DNA from: Perlucidibaca aquatica
GTDB lineage: Bacteria > Pseudomonadota > Gammaproteobacteria > Pseudomonadales > Moraxellaceae
NCBI RefSeq assembly: GCF_001676655.1
Contig: NZ_LZDB01000001.1
Location: 124,001-188,000, forward strand
Direction: 5' to 3'
Length of the DNA stretch: 64,000 nt
The translations under genes were made by a program, and so were the position numbers. Shown one piece after another: positions 1 through 8,962 of this stretch. The number at the start of each line of letters is the position of its first letter. The stretch's first letter is position 1. The notes beneath the pieces are model-generated. The model made no database searches. It worked only from the letters and a program-made list of their open reading frames with translations, and was not told where the DNA came from.

Positions 1-1024
1 TTTGTGTGAGCGACCAGTCTACCAAGGGTCGCGCTGATGCACCCAGCAGCGTCGGGGCTTGATAAAGCAGCCACTCATCCACTACCCCGGCCTGCAAGAA
101 AGCGGCATTGAGTGTAGCGCCCGCTTCCAGTAAAACCTCATTGCACTGGCGCTGCGCCAGCTCACGCATCACCGCGCGTGGGCAAAGACGACCGTGATTA
201 TTCGTTGCCACGGCTTTCACCTCGGCACCGGCGCGCTGCAATAACTGCAAGCGCTGCCCGCCCGTACTCAAGCTGTCTGCGCGCGTAAGCACCAAGGTCT
301 CACCCGGCTCTTTCAGCAGCTTGGCCTGCGGTGATAGCCGCAATTGCGAGTCCAGCACCACGCGCAAGGGCTGACGCTCTGTATCCGGCAACCTCACGCT
401 TAAGCGCGAGTCATCGGCCAGCACCGATGCTATGCCTGTGATGATGGCACTGCTGCGGGCGCGCCAACATTGGACATCGGCTCGCGCCGCATCACCCGTG
501 ATCCATTGCGACTCGCCCGACGCCATGGCCGTGCGGCCGTCAAGACTGCTGGCCGTTTTCATGCGCAACCAAGGCAGCCCCCCCGAAATACGGCGCAAGA
601 ATCCGGCATTGAGCGTGCGTGCCGGCACTTCCATGAGCCCAACGTCTACGGCAATACCGGCTGCCCGCAAACGCTGCGCGCCTTGGCCTGCCACCAGCGG
701 GTTACTGTCAGCCACCGCGATCACTACACGAGACAGACCCGCCGCGATTAATGCATCCGCGCAGGGCGGCGTACGGCCGGTATGCGCGCAAGGCTCTAAC
801 GTGACATAGGCCGTTGCGCCGTGGGCTCGCTCACCGGCCTCGCGCAAGGCAAAGACTTCAGCATGTGGCTCGCCCGCACGCACATGCCATCCACGCCCGA
901 CCACCTCGCCATCACGCACGATAACGCAACCCACACGCGGGTTCGGCGCCGTGGTGTTAAGACCGCGCTCGGCGAGACGCAGGGCCTCAGCCATGGCCGA
1001 GTGATCTTGCGCAGAGAGTGTCAT
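1..1024 (-). CDS. ribD: Bifunctional riboflavin biosynthesis deaminase/reductase RibD (3' end outside window)
   Basis: RibD deaminates and then reduces the pyrimidine intermediate that follows GTP cyclohydrolase II in riboflavin synthesis. Translating the minus strand from the ATG at 1024 gives an open frame to the window edge (about 341 codons). The N-terminal deaminase domain has the family's zinc site: HAE at residues 54-56 and the PCAHTGRTPPC motif with C79 and C88. The region after residue 145 resembles the RibD reductase domain, with TSLDGR- and ITGDAAR-like stretches. The ATG overlaps the nrdR stop as TAATG, so the two genes are probably translationally coupled. The order glyA, nrdR, ribD is common in gammaproteobacteria. 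The last part of the reductase domain is missing only because the window ends. Confidence 0.95.
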   Translation of the reverse strand, partial: MTLSAQDHSAMAEALRLAERGLNTTAPNPRVGCVIVRDGEVVGRGWHVRAGEPHAEVFALREAGERAHGATAYVTLEPCAHTGRTPPCADALIAAGLSRVVIAVADSNPLVAGQGAQRLRAAGIAVDVGLMEVPARTLNAGFLRRISGGLPWLRMKTASSLDGRTAMASGESQWITGDAARADVQCWRARSSAIITGIASVLADDSRLSVRLPDTERQPLRVVLDSQLRLSPQAKLLKEPGETLVLTRADSLSTGGQRLQLLQRAGAEVKAVATNNHGRLCPRAVMRELAQRQCNEVLLEAGATLNAAFLQAGVVDEWLLYQAPTLLGASARPLVDWSLTQ

Positions 1025-1494
1025 TAGGTGGGCTCGATGCCGTTAGCCGTATTCAGGCTATCAATCTCGGCACGGAAGGCATCAATGTCTTTGAAGTCGC
1101 GATAGACCGACGCAAAGCGCACATACGCCACGGAGTCGAGCTGCTTCAGCTCGGCCATCACCAGCTCACCAATGAGGCGCGACTTCACTTCGCGCTCGCC
1201 GGTGGCGCGCAATTTATGCAGGATATGGTTTAACGCCGCATCCACCCGATCAATGCTGACATTACGCTTTTGCAGCGCATGCAACATGCCGTGGCGGAGC
1301 TTGCTTTCATCAAACGGTTGGCGACGGCCATCGGATTTGATGACGCGGGGGATCACGAGTTCAGCAGTCTCGAACGTGGTGAAACGCTCGTTACAGGAGG
1401 TGCACTCACGGCGACGACGAATCTGATCACCCTCGGCCACGAGCCGTGAGTCAATGACTTTCGTGTCTTCCGCTTTGCAGAAAGGACAATGCAT
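1024..1494 (-). CDS. nrdR: Transcriptional repressor NrdR
   Basis: NrdR is a zinc-ribbon/ATP-cone repressor of ribonucleotide reductase genes. The 156-residue protein starts MHCPFC. Four cysteines (C3, C6, C31, C34) form the zinc ribbon, followed by an arginine run, and an ATP-cone begins near residue 46 ([12 protein letters not shown]). A longer in-frame start exists 63 bases upstream, but it adds a hydrophobic tail not found in the family, so I use the ATG at 1494. The stop codon overlaps the ribD start. I did not locate NrdR boxes in this window. Confidence 0.95.
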   Translation of the reverse strand: MHCPFCKAEDTKVIDSRLVAEGDQIRRRRECTSCNERFTTFETAELVIPRVIKSDGRRQPFDESKLRHGMLHALQKRNVSIDRVDAALNHILHKLRATGEREVKSRLIGELVMAELKQLDSVAYVRFASVYRDFKDIDAFRAEIDSLNTANGIEPT

Positions 1495-1580
1495 AAAAAG
1501 AACCACCCTGTGTTTCGTCAACAACAGTGAATATGACGCAGCCAACCACCAAAGCAAGCCCCGACGAGCGGAGCGACATC

Positions 1581-1649
1581 CTGAGTGGGAGCCACCCTGT
1601 CTAAAAGCACATGGAGCTAACGCTTTTAGACAGGGTGGCCCCCACTCAG
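1581..1649. repeat. Large inverted repeat between glyA and nrdR
   Basis: Arms at 1581-1608 and 1622-1649 are complementary over 28 bp with one mismatch and enclose a 13-nt loop. It lies just after the glyA stop and upstream of nrdR, both on the minus strand. RNA from either strand would fold into a very stable hairpin. There is no U-tract, so it is not a textbook intrinsic terminator. It may end or attenuate glyA transcription or protect its 3' end. The arm contains the string GGCCACCCTG/CAGGGTGGCC, also present in the arm region of the element at 18363-18473. Confidence 0.8.
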
Positions 1650-1661
1650 GGCAGGCTCAGA

Positions 1662-2933
1662 TCAGGCGGCGTAGACGGGATACTTGGCGCAAATCGCTTT
1701 GACCTTAGCGGCCACAGTCGCTTCAACAGCCGCATCACCCGCTGGGTTGCCTTTCAGGCCTTCAATCACGTCTGCAATCCAACCGGCCAGTTCGCCACAC
1801 TCCGCTTCGCTGAAGCCACGCGTGGTGACCGCTGGCGTACCAATACGAATACCAGAGGTCACGAAGGGTGAGCGCGGGTCATTCGGTACGGCATTCTTAT
1901 TCACGGTAATGCCAACACGGCCGAGCGCAGCATCGGCATCTTTGCCGGTGATGTCTTGCTTGATCAGTGAGAGCAGGAAGAGATGGTTTTCTGTGCCACC
2001 GGAGACCACATCAAAACCACGCGCCATAAAGACCTTGGCCATGTTCTGAGCATTCTTCACGACCTGCTTCTGATAGGTCACGAAATCCGGTGACATGGCT
2101 TCTTTGAAGCACACGGCTTTCGCCGCGATCGCGTGCATCAACGGGCCGCCTTGGTTGCCTGGGAATACGGCAGAGTTCAGCTTCTTTTCAATTTCTTCGT
2201 TGGCGCGCGCCAAGATCAGACCCGAACGTGGGCCTCGCAGCGTCTTGTGCGTGGTGGTGGTCACGACATCCGCAAATGGCACGGGGTTCGGGTAAACACC
2301 GGCAGCAACCAGACCCGCCACGTGCGCCATGTCCACAAACAGGTACGCACCGACTTTATCTGCAATGGCGCGGAAGCGCGGGAAATCCAACACCTGCGAA
2401 TAAGCGGAGAAGCCGGCGATGATCATTTTCGGCTTGTGCTCAACGGCTAAGCGCTCGACTTCGTCGTAATCAATCAGGCCAGTGGCGGTGTCGAGGCCGT
2501 ACTGAACAGCGTTGTAGTTCTTGCCGGAGAAGTTGACCTTGGCACCGTGAGTCAGGTGACCACCGTGGGCCAGCGACATGCCGAGCACGGTATCGCCGGC
2601 GCTGAGCAGCGCCAGGAAGACGGCGCTGTTGGCCTGCGAACCGGCATGCGGCTGCACGTTAGCGTAGTCGGCACCGAACAACTGCTTGGCGCGATCAATC
2701 GCCAGCTGCTCAATCACATCGACGTATTCGCAGCCACCGTAGTAGCGCTTGCCGGGATAGCCTTCGGCGTACTTGTTGGTCAGCTTCGAGCCCTGCGCTT
2801 CCATGACGGCTGGCGAGCAATAGTTTTCCGACGCAATCAGCTCAATGTGCGCTTCTTGGCGCGCGTCTTCTTGGCTGATGGCTTTAGCCAATTCCGGATC
2901 GAAAGTAGCAAGGGTCTGGTCTGGGCTGAACAT
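1662..2933 (-). CDS. glyA: Serine hydroxymethyltransferase
   Basis: GlyA interconverts serine and glycine using tetrahydrofolate and PLP, supplying one-carbon units. The 423-residue product is close to the usual 417-420. The PLP lysine is K230 in the TTTTHK motif, with D201 and H204 of the DMAH motif nearby and the SENYCSP substrate motif at 35-41. An in-frame TTG six bases upstream is possible, but the ATG at 2933 has a GGAG ribosome-binding site at good spacing. The 28-bp inverted repeat just downstream probably marks its 3' end. Confidence 0.97.
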   Translation of the reverse strand: MFSPDQTLATFDPELAKAISQEDARQEAHIELIASENYCSPAVMEAQGSKLTNKYAEGYPGKRYYGGCEYVDVIEQLAIDRAKQLFGADYANVQPHAGSQANSAVFLALLSAGDTVLGMSLAHGGHLTHGAKVNFSGKNYNAVQYGLDTATGLIDYDEVERLAVEHKPKMIIAGFSAYSQVLDFPRFRAIADKVGAYLFVDMAHVAGLVAAGVYPNPVPFADVVTTTTHKTLRGPRSGLILARANEEIEKKLNSAVFPGNQGGPLMHAIAAKAVCFKEAMSPDFVTYQKQVVKNAQNMAKVFMARGFDVVSGGTENHLFLLSLIKQDITGKDADAALGRVGITVNKNAVPNDPRSPFVTSGIRIGTPAVTTRGFSEAECGELAGWIADVIEGLKGNPAGDAAVEATVAAKVKAICAKYPVYAA

Positions 2934-3071
2934 GGGCAACTCCGTCAGAAAGGACTGGTCAGGGCGGATTGATCAAAGAGGCGGCAGATTCTACCGGAAA
3001 GTCCCATAAATAACAGGTGAACTGATTAGACAGAGAACATGAATGCCGCTCACCTTGCTGCAAATCACCCT

Positions 3072-3097
3072 ATTGAATGTAACATCGTTCAATGTAA
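3072..3097. promoter_or_regulatory. Possible operator upstream of the hydrolase pair
   Basis: In the 210-bp gap between divergent glyA and the alpha/beta hydrolase gene, ATTGAA (3072-3077) and TTCAAT (3088-3093) form an inverted repeat with a 10-nt spacer. AATGTAA also occurs twice in direct orientation (3076-3082, 3091-3097). The size and symmetry would suit a dimeric regulator of the TetR or AraC type. No regulator gene is adjacent, so this is inference only. Confidence 0.3.
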
Positions 3098-3144
3098 TCA
3101 TCCGACCAACTGAACGCCATTAAGTTTCATCGAGGGTTTACGGA

Positions 3145-4089
3145 ATGCCTACTCATCAATTCATCAACAGCAGCGATGGGCTGAAACTTCACGTCGCCAC
3201 CCTAGGCGACGCCAGCAACACGCCCATTGTGCTGGTGCACGGTTACCCCGATAACCACCAAGTCTGGCTACCGGTAGCGGAGCTGCTGGCCTATCAGTTC
3301 TTTGTGATTGCCTATGATGTGCGCGGCGCTGGACAAAGCGAGTCTGGCCGCCGAGTCAGCGATTACTCGCTGGACCAGCTTTCGAAAGATCTAATGAGTG
3401 TGGTCGATGCCGTCATTCCCGGCCGCCGCTTCCACCTCGTGGGTCACGACTGGGGCTCCATTCAGAGCTGGGAGTCCGTCACAACGGAGAAACTGCGCGA
3501 CCGCATCGCCAGCTACACCACTATTTCCGGCCCATCGCTGGATCACGCCGCGCACTGGATGCGTACACGTCTATCACCCACCAGCAGCCTGCCGCTCAAT
3601 GAACGACTGAAAGCCGTGAAGCAGTTCGGCAGCTCCTGGTATGTGGTCATGTTCCAGTTGCCGGTACTGGCACCCACGCTCTGGCAAGCCGGATTGGGCA
3701 AGCTCTGGCCGAAGTATTTGCAGCATCGCGAAGGTGTGATCGAAAGCACGCCGAACCCAACCCAGGTCGAAGATGGCAAAGAAGGCGTACAGCTCTATCG
3801 CGCCAACTTCCTGCCCAAGCTAGCTAACCCCGAGCAGCGTTATGCCAGCTGCCCGGTACAACTCATCGTGCCGCGCTTCGACAACTACGCCAGCCACAAC
3901 CTCTACAGCGACCTGTCGCAGTGGGTCCCAGAGCTGTATCGCCGCGACATCGACGCCACACATTGGGTTGTGCTTAGTCATCACGAGCTGATTGCACAGT
4001 GGATCACCGAGTTTGTCTCGGCCTGTGAGCTCGACCAGCAAGACAGCTTGTTTGCTCACTTGCGCGCCAACCCCAGCGAAGCCGCCTAA
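3145..4089 (+). CDS. Alpha/beta hydrolase with Asp nucleophile (epoxide hydrolase/dehalogenase-like)
   Basis: This 314-residue alpha/beta-hydrolase-fold protein has the oxyanion motif HGYP at 32-35. Its nucleophile elbow is GHDWGS, with aspartate (D102) in place of serine. The catalytic histidine is probably H273 in DATHW near the C-terminus. Asp nucleophiles are typical of epoxide hydrolases and haloalkane dehalogenases, so an ester-intermediate hydrolysis of an epoxide or halide is likely; the substrate cannot be read from sequence. The family also occurs fused to short-chain dehydrogenases, but there is no such domain here. It is followed after 50 bp by the ferritin-like hydrolase gene on the same strand, so the two probably form an operon. 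Confidence 0.8.
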   Translation: MPTHQFINSSDGLKLHVATLGDASNTPIVLVHGYPDNHQVWLPVAELLAYQFFVIAYDVRGAGQSESGRRVSDYSLDQLSKDLMSVVDAVIPGRRFHLVGHDWGSIQSWESVTTEKLRDRIASYTTISGPSLDHAAHWMRTRLSPTSSLPLNERLKAVKQFGSSWYVVMFQLPVLAPTLWQAGLGKLWPKYLQHREGVIESTPNPTQVEDGKEGVQLYRANFLPKLANPEQRYASCPVQLIVPRFDNYASHNLYSDLSQWVPELYRRDIDATHWVVLSHHELIAQWITEFVSACELDQQDSLFAHLRANPSEAA

Positions 4090-4139
4090 TGACGACCTAA
4101 CTTTTCCTGACTATTTGCCTGAAAAACAGGGAGACCGAC

Positions 4140-5078
4140 ATGACTCGTGAAGCCACTGCTCGTAAAGCCACAGCACTGCCGACCCGCCGCGTGCAATTCA
4201 ACCTCGACAGCACCCCGCTGCACTGGCTGCCTGACGACAATTTCTCCAGCCACATGATCAACGGTATTCACTTGCTGCTGCCCGCCGGCGAGCTGTGGTT
4301 CTGCCGCGTTTATAACAAGGCACTGCCCTTAGTCACCGACCCGATACTGCGCGAAGAAATGCAAGGTTTCATCCGCCAAGAAGGCATGCATGCCCGCGTG
4401 CACAAGGAAGCGCAGAAGTACCTGACGCGCCACGGCATCGAGACTGACAAGTTCCTCGGTCGCGTCGATGGACTATTTGGTAAGGTACTGGGCGACAAAC
4501 CCCTGGGACTTTCCGGGCTCAGCGGCCCCCGCATCGATAAGCATTGGCTGATCATGCGCGTCGGCATTATTGCTGCCATCGAGCATTTCACCGGTGTGCT
4601 GGGGCAATGGGCCATGGACAACAAAAGCTGGGATGCTGGCGACCCCATCATGGCGGATGTCTTCCGCTGGCATCTGGCCGAAGAGGTTGAGCATCGCACC
4701 GTGGCCTTTGATGTGTACGAGCACCTGTGCAAGAACGAGCCCGCCTTCTACCTGACCCGTCAGGCCTTAATGGCGGTGATTTTCCCGTTGTTTATTCACT
4801 TCTTGCTGGAAGGCTATCGCAACATGGCGCGTCAGGATGCCAGCGACCCGGCCGGCCAACGCCTGGCGCGCAAACCGTTCTGGACGCTGCTGCGCGAAGT
4901 CGAGCGCGTGGGTACGCTGACTCAGAATATCCCTCAGTTCAGCTTCCTCGTGTCGGCCACCAAGCGCTGGATCTCACCCTCGTTCCATCCGATTCACGAG
5001 GGCAATACCGAGCAAGCACTCAGCTATCTGGCGCGCTCGCCGGCGGCGCAGGCCGCGGCACTGGCAGCAGCTCAATAA
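4140..5078 (+). CDS. Putative metal-dependent hydrolase (PF10118-like, ferritin-like fold)
   Basis: This 312-residue protein matches the family called predicted metal-dependent hydrolases (PF10118). Candidate metal ligands are spaced as in a four-helix ferritin-like bundle: E51, E81/H84 in QEGMH, E148/H149 in AIEHF, and E181-H185 in HLAEEVEH. A hydrophobic stretch near residues 208-222 could contact membrane. The biochemical activity is not established as far as I know, and oxygenase chemistry at a diiron centre is an alternative to hydrolysis. It follows the alpha/beta hydrolase gene with a 50-bp gap containing an AGGGAGA ribosome-binding site. Its 3' end abuts nhaA on the opposite strand. 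Confidence 0.75.
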   Translation: MTREATARKATALPTRRVQFNLDSTPLHWLPDDNFSSHMINGIHLLLPAGELWFCRVYNKALPLVTDPILREEMQGFIRQEGMHARVHKEAQKYLTRHGIETDKFLGRVDGLFGKVLGDKPLGLSGLSGPRIDKHWLIMRVGIIAAIEHFTGVLGQWAMDNKSWDAGDPIMADVFRWHLAEEVEHRTVAFDVYEHLCKNEPAFYLTRQALMAVIFPLFIHFLLEGYRNMARQDASDPAGQRLARKPFWTLLREVERVGTLTQNIPQFSFLVSATKRWISPSFHPIHEGNTEQALSYLARSPAAQAAALAAAQ

Positions 5079-5079
5079 A

Positions 5080-6231
5080 TTAGCTGCGGCGGCTCAGCAC
5101 CGCGTAACCCCAGCAGGCCGACAGTATGGATGCCATCAGTACCGCCAAGCGGTCTACCAGCTCCACACTGCTGCCGGAATGCTGGAACGCCAGCGAGCTA
5201 ATAAACAGACTCATGGTGAAGCCGATGCCGCACAGCACGGCTGCGCCATAGAGCTGACGATAGGATGTGTTTTCGGGCAGCGTCGCCCAGCCAAGGCGAA
5301 TACAGAGCCAAGAGAAGGCGAAAATACCCAACTGCTTGCCCAGCACCAACCCCAGAAAAATACCCTGGAAAACACTGTTGCTGAACACTTCCGCGCCTAC
5401 GCCCTGCAAGCTCACACCAGCATTGGCAAAAGCAAAGACGGGCACAATAAAAAACGCGACCCAAGGGTGTAACGCATGCTCCAGGCTTTCTGCTGGCGAG
5501 TGACCGTCGGCGTCGTGGCGTACCGGCATTGCCAAGGCAATGACGACACCTGCCAATGTGGCATGCACGCCCGACTTCAGCACGCTGATCCAAAGCACCA
5601 CGCCCACCACCATGTAGATGGCAATGCGGCGCACGCCGAGCACATTTAATAGCACCAGTACCGACGTGGCGGCGGCGGCCACACTCAGCGAAAGCACCGA
5701 AAGCTGGCTGGTATAGAACAGCGCAATGATGATGACAGCCCCGAGGTCGTCCATCACCGCCAGTGCCAGCACAAAGGCTTTCAAGGCGGGCGGTACGCGC
5801 GAGCCGAGCATGGCCAGCACGCCCAGCGCAAAGGCAATATCCGTGGCCGAAGGAATTGCCCAGCCCTGCAATAACACGGGGTCATGCCAGTTCAATGAGG
5901 CATAAATTAAAGCGGGAACCAGCATGCCGCCAATGGCTGCAAAGCCGGGCAAGGCCAGCTTTCGCAGACTGCTCAAGTGGCCATGCACGACTTCGCGTTT
6001 AATCTCGAGGCCAACCATGAGAAAGAACATGGCCATGAGGCCGTCATTGATCCAAAGCAGCAGCGACTTATCAATGTCTAAAGCGCCCACACGTACCTGT
6101 ACCGGAATCGACAACAGCTCCTGATAGAGCCCAACCCCAGCGCTATTCGCCAATATCAGCGCCAGTGCGGTGGCCGTTAGCAGTAGCAGCCCAGACTGAA
6201 CCTCGCCTGTGAGTTGATTCCAACGCGTCAT
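5080..6231 (-). CDS. nhaA: Na+/H+ antiporter NhaA
   Basis: NhaA is an inner-membrane antiporter that exports Na+ in exchange for protons, giving salt and alkaline-pH tolerance. The 383-residue protein has about 12 hydrophobic segments. It carries the key residues: D131 in SATDIAF, and the adjacent pair D161-D162 in AVMDDLGAV that binds the ion. Length and motifs match the E. coli type (388 aa). It is monocistronic and convergent with the metal-dependent hydrolase gene, with one base between the stops. Confidence 0.96.
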   Translation of the reverse strand: MTRWNQLTGEVQSGLLLLTATALALILANSAGVGLYQELLSIPVQVRVGALDIDKSLLLWINDGLMAMFFLMVGLEIKREVVHGHLSSLRKLALPGFAAIGGMLVPALIYASLNWHDPVLLQGWAIPSATDIAFALGVLAMLGSRVPPALKAFVLALAVMDDLGAVIIIALFYTSQLSVLSLSVAAAATSVLVLLNVLGVRRIAIYMVVGVVLWISVLKSGVHATLAGVVIALAMPVRHDADGHSPAESLEHALHPWVAFFIVPVFAFANAGVSLQGVGAEVFSNSVFQGIFLGLVLGKQLGIFAFSWLCIRLGWATLPENTSYRQLYGAAVLCGIGFTMSLFISSLAFQHSGSSVELVDRLAVLMASILSACWGYAVLSRRS

Positions 6232-6325
6232 TCGCTCTTTCCCCTGACAACTGTGTTTAGCCGTACATCATGCGTCGGCTTCGGTATAATCGCGACCTTT
6301 CCTAGCTGCAACAAAGGTCTGTTTC

Positions 6326-7984
6326 ATGGCTCAGTATATCTACACGATGAATCGTGTATCGAAATTGGTTCCGCCTAAGCGCGAAATTCTCAAAGATATT
6401 TCGCTGTCGTTTTTTCCGGGCGCCAAAATCGGCGTGCTCGGTCTGAACGGCTCGGGTAAGTCTACCTTGCTGAAAATCATGGCCGGCGTGGACAAAGATT
6501 TTAGTGGTGAAGCACGCGCCGCGGCCGGTACAAAAATCGGCTACCTCGAGCAGGAACCGCACTTGGATCCCTCGAAAAATGTGCGCGGCAATGTGGAAGA
6601 TGGCGTGCGTGAATGCCTCGACGCCATGGCGCGTCTCGATGAAGTCTTCGGCGAATACGCCATGGAAGATGCCGATTTCGACAAGCTCGCCGCCGAGCAG
6701 GAAAAGCTCGAATCCATCATTCAGGCTTGGGATGGTCACAACCTCGACAACCAGCTTGAGCAAGCCGCCGATGCGCTGCGCCTGCCGGCCTGGGATGCCG
6801 AGATCAGCACGCTGTCTGGTGGTGAGCGCCGCCGCGTCGCGCTCTGCCGTCTGCTGCTTTCCAAACCCGACATGCTGCTGCTCGACGAACCGACCAACCA
6901 TCTCGATGCCGAATCGGTAGGCTGGCTGGAACAGTTCCTGAAGAACTTCCCCGGCACCATCGTGGCCATCACCCACGATCGCTACTTCTTGGAAAACGTC
7001 GCCGAGTGGATTCTCGAGCTAGACCGTGGCCGCGGCATCCCCTACCAGGGCAACTACACCGGCTGGCTGGAGCAGAAGAGCGCGCGCTTGGAGATGGAAG
7101 ATCGCCAGGAAGAGGCTCACACCAAGGCGCTCAAGCGCGAACTGGAATGGGTGCGCAGCAACCCCAAGGCGCGTCAGGCCAAGTCCAAGTCGCGTATGCA
7201 GGCGTTTGAAGAGCTGTCCAGCAAAGAGTTCCAGAAGCGCGCCGAGACGCAGGAAATCTACATTCCGCCAGGCGAGCGTATGGGCGATCAGGTCATCGAA
7301 GTGAAGGGCATCGCCAAATCCTTCGGCGACCGCCTGCTCTATGAAAACCTGAGCTTCACCGTGCCCAAGGCTGCCATCGTCGGCATCGTCGGCCCCAACG
7401 GTGCCGGTAAAACCACCCTGTTCCGCATGATCACCGGCGAACAGAAGCCGGATGCCGGCGAAGTTATCGTCGGCCAGAGCATCAAGGTCGCCTACATCGG
7501 TCAGATTCGTGACTCGCTGGACGACAGCAAGACGGTCTGGGAAGAAGTCTCCGGCGGCCTCGACATCATGAAGGTCGGCGATTACGAGATCCCGTCACGC
7601 GCCTACATCGGCCGCTTCAACTTCAAGGGCCAGGACCAGCAGAAGCGCGTCGGTGAGCTCTCCGGCGGTGAACGCAACCGTCTCCAGCTCGCCAAGATTC
7701 TACAAGCGGGCGCGAACTGCCTGCTGCTCGACGAACCCTCCAACGACCTCGACGTAGAAACCCTGCGCGCGGTGGAAGAAGCGCTGCTGACCTTCCCCGG
7801 CGTGTCCATGGTGGTCTCCCACGATCGCTGGTTCTTGGACCGTATCGCGACGCACATCCTCGCCTTTGAAGGTGACGAAGTGGAATGGTACGACGGCAAC
7901 TACACCGAGTACGAGGAGTACCGCCGTAAGAAGCTGGGCAACGAAGCACGGCCTAAGCGCGTTAAGTACAAAAAGATGAGCTAA
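6326..7984 (+). CDS. ettA: Energy-dependent translational throttle protein EttA (ABC-F)
   Basis: EttA is a cytoplasmic ABC-F ATPase that binds the ribosomal E site and gates entry into elongation according to the ATP/ADP ratio. The 552-residue product has two ABC domains with Walker A GLNGSGKS (39-46) and GPNGAGKT, two LSGGE signatures, and LDEPTNHLD/LDEPSNDLD Walker B regions. A charged linker lies between the domains. The YIYTMNRVSK N-terminus is typical of EttA rather than Uup or YheS. A TATAAT box lies at 6285-6290, 35 bp before the ATG, without a clear -35 element. Confidence 0.96.
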   Translation: MAQYIYTMNRVSKLVPPKREILKDISLSFFPGAKIGVLGLNGSGKSTLLKIMAGVDKDFSGEARAAAGTKIGYLEQEPHLDPSKNVRGNVEDGVRECLDAMARLDEVFGEYAMEDADFDKLAAEQEKLESIIQAWDGHNLDNQLEQAADALRLPAWDAEISTLSGGERRRVALCRLLLSKPDMLLLDEPTNHLDAESVGWLEQFLKNFPGTIVAITHDRYFLENVAEWILELDRGRGIPYQGNYTGWLEQKSARLEMEDRQEEAHTKALKRELEWVRSNPKARQAKSKSRMQAFEELSSKEFQKRAETQEIYIPPGERMGDQVIEVKGIAKSFGDRLLYENLSFTVPKAAIVGIVGPNGAGKTTLFRMITGEQKPDAGEVIVGQSIKVAYIGQIRDSLDDSKTVWEEVSGGLDIMKVGDYEIPSRAYIGRFNFKGQDQQKRVGELSGGERNRLQLAKILQAGANCLLLDEPSNDLDVETLRAVEEALLTFPGVSMVVSHDRWFLDRIATHILAFEGDEVEWYDGNYTEYEEYRRKKLGNEARPKRVKYKKMS

Positions 7985-8060
7985 TCGCTAGCGCGCGGTT
8001 CAGGTCAACTGAATCGCGCGCGAACCGTTACACTGCCTCACACTTTCTGAGGCAAACATC

Positions 8061-8621
8061 ATGACAACCCCTACTACGCGTCCTAACGTGCTGATCATTT
8101 GCGCCGCCATCGCAGTCATTCTTTTTTCTGCCGTCGGCGTGGCTAAAATGATGGATTGGCTGCCCACCAGCAACGCGGTAGATGCCATCGCCGAGAGCGA
8201 AACCTCTGCTACTCCCGAGGCCGCTGCCCAGCGTGAAGACAATGCAAAAACCACCGAAAAAGTAGCCGCCAGCGCACAGAAAGAGACTTGCGCTTCCTGT
8301 GGCGTCGTCACTGAAATCACCCCAATTACCCAAGCTGCAGCGCCCTCTGGCTTAGGCGCGGTCGCGGGTGCTGTTGTGGGCGGCGCTCTCGGCCATCAGG
8401 TCGGCGGCGGTTCTGGTCAAAAAGTTGCCACAGCAGCCGGTGTCGTGGGCGGTGCCTATGCGGGCAATGCCATTGAAAGCAAATCCCGCACTACCACGAG
8501 CTATCGCGTTCGTGTGCGTTTCGAAGATGGCCGTCGTGATAGCTTCAGCTACGCGCAGGCGCCCAATCTCAGTGTTGGCACCGCCGTTCGTGTTCGCAAT
8601 GGCGAGCTGGTTGTGCGCTAA
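8061..8621 (+). CDS. Glycine-zipper envelope protein (17 kDa-antigen/SlyB-like)
   Basis: This 186-residue protein has an uncleaved-looking hydrophobic anchor at about 9-27, a linker rich in Ala, Glu and Lys, and a CASCG motif. It then has a glycine-zipper segment at about 100-137 (AGAVVGGALG and GVVGGAYAG) and a charged beta-rich tail ending in ELVVR. Glycine-zipper 2TM proteins sit in the cell envelope. There is no lipobox, so this one would be held by its N-terminal helix. The specific function is unknown. It is probably monocistronic and ends in a strong shared terminator with minE. Confidence 0.75.
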   Translation: MTTPTTRPNVLIICAAIAVILFSAVGVAKMMDWLPTSNAVDAIAESETSATPEAAAQREDNAKTTEKVAASAQKETCASCGVVTEITPITQAAAPSGLGAVAGAVVGGALGHQVGGGSGQKVATAAGVVGGAYAGNAIESKSRTTTSYRVRVRFEDGRRDSFSYAQAPNLSVGTAVRVRNGELVVR

Positions 8622-8641
8622 GCCACACCGCGCCGTTTCAC

Positions 8642-8680
8642 GCATAAAAAAACCGCCGATGATCTGGCGGTTTTTTATGC
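8642..8680. terminator. Bidirectional intrinsic terminator
   Basis: A stem made of GCATAAAAAAACCGCC and its complement, with an 8-nt loop, has A-runs on one side and T-runs on the other. It can therefore stop transcription from both the glycine-zipper gene (plus) and the minCDE unit (minus). Confidence 0.9.
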
Positions 8681-8704
8681 ACGATGATTACGTCAATAGA
8701 ATGC

Positions 8705-8959
8705 TTAACGATCCGGCAGCGTGATGTTCAGCTCCAGCACCGAGCAGGTGCCTTGGCTATCCAGCTCAACTTGCACTTGATCCTCACGAATCGGCACATA
8801 CTTGCGAATCACATCGAGAATGTCGCGATGTAACTGCGGCAGATAGTCAGGCTGACTACGCTGGCCACGCTCATGCGCAACAATAATCTGCAGTCGTTCT
8901 TTGGCCATGGAAGCCGTGGTTGGCTTCTTTTGGGCGCGGAAAAAATCCATGAAGCTCAT
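8705..8959 (-). CDS. minE: Cell division topological specificity factor MinE
   Basis: MinE stimulates the MinD ATPase and drives pole-to-pole oscillation so that MinC blocks division only away from midcell. The 84-residue protein has the N-terminal amphipathic start MSFMDFF, the MinD-contact region [13 protein letters not shown] (19-31) and a C-terminal dimerisation domain. It is last in minC-minD-minE, 3 bp after the minD stop, with a GGAGG ribosome-binding site lying over the minD 3' end. Confidence 0.97.
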   Translation of the reverse strand: MSFMDFFRAQKKPTTASMAKERLQIIVAHERGQRSQPDYLPQLHRDILDVIRKYVPIREDQVQVELDSQGTCSVLELNITLPDR

Positions 8960-8962
8960 CGC

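Noticed and set aside
6302-6976. 224-codon frame antisense to the start of ettA
   Set aside because: It is fully opposite a well-conserved ABC-F gene, resembles nothing, and its sequence follows the ettA codon pattern in shadow.
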